Assembly: GCA_022701275.1 (NCBI GenBank)
Contig: CP031740.1
Location: 259,001 to 323,000 of the forward strand
Length of the DNA: 64,000 bases
Direction: 5' to 3'
DNA from: Microcoleus vaginatus PCC 9802
GTDB taxonomy: Bacteria > Cyanobacteriota > Cyanobacteriia > Cyanobacteriales > Microcoleaceae
Shown here piece after piece: positions 63,935 to 64,000 of this stretch (the first letter of the stretch is position 1; every line of letters starts with the position of its first letter). The notes under the pieces were generated by a model. It saw nothing but the letters and a program-made list of their open reading frames with translations, made no database searches and was not told the DNA's origin. The position numbers were made by a program, and so were the translations under genes.

Positions 63935-64000
63935 TTACCCCAGAGCAAAGACATTTTGATTAGCTTCCTCAATGCTATGCTGTATGACGCACAGCCAACC
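63935..64000 (-). CDS. Possible 3' end of a gene running off the right edge
   Basis: On the minus strand, 21 open codons end at a TAA (63937-63935), with the last residues IEEANQNVFALG. Too short to identify, and the open frame could be chance. Confidence 0.25.
   Translation of the reverse strand, partial: GWLCVIQHSIEEANQNVFALG

Overview
This looks like a stretch of a filamentous cyanobacterial chromosome, probably of the Oscillatoria/Microcoleus type. The evidence is the very frequent HIP1 octamer GCGATCGC, a Calvin-cycle type GAPDH (gap2), a cyanobacterial group II intron, many short palindromic intergenic repeats, and typical cyanobacterial accessory families (Uma2/DUF820, DUF5678, TPR and HEAT repeat proteins, RTX proteins). 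No rRNA, tRNA or CRISPR array was seen. The genus is an inference from style, not from a marker gene.

Region 1 (1-32.7 kb) is a large surface-glycan locus. It holds a TPR protein fused to two GT2 glycosyltransferase domains (cut by the left edge), a pure TPR protein, and two giant multimodular proteins: 2496 aa with eight predicted catalytic modules, and 1490 aa with five. Between them lie a truncated duplicate of part of the first giant, a TPR-GT2 protein, a 14-residue-repeat coiled-coil protein, a sulfotransferase, and a compact minus-strand operon (18.7-24.8 kb) for a CDP-linked sugar: rfbF, rfbG, a C-methyltransferase, a 3,5-epimerase, a NeuD-like acyltransferase, a CmcI-like methyltransferase and a DegT aminotransferase. 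Two free methyltransferases, a gmd-like dehydratase and several gene remnants complete it. The locus shows recent rearrangement: a duplicated 5' leader plus GT module, a whole FkbM module present in one copy and absent from the other, gene fragments, and a ~120-bp repeat present on both sides of the CDP-sugar operon.

Region 2 (33.1-48.9 kb) is mostly housekeeping: gap2, nadD, a group II intron with its reverse transcriptase/maturase, murC-murB, ybaB/ebfC, a low-molecular-weight tyrosine phosphatase, a GT-C type membrane glycosyltransferase, a LuxR-type response regulator, pgi, a dihydrouridine synthase and argF.

Region 3 (49-57.3 kb) is a defence and mobility island. It contains a Uma2 protein, a GHL10 lipoprotein-like hydrolase, a convergent restriction endonuclease/C5-methyltransferase pair bracketed by a 26-bp perfect direct repeat, a ParE/RHH toxin-antitoxin pair bracketed by a 19-bp direct repeat, and one 854-aa protein that joins an N6-adenine methyltransferase to a BsuBI/PstI-type endonuclease.

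Region 4 (57.4-64 kb) carries an AmpG-like MFS permease, two tandem secreted lipase-like RTX proteins, a small membrane protein, a GNAT acetyltransferase, a block of palindromic repeats, and a HEAT-repeat protein.
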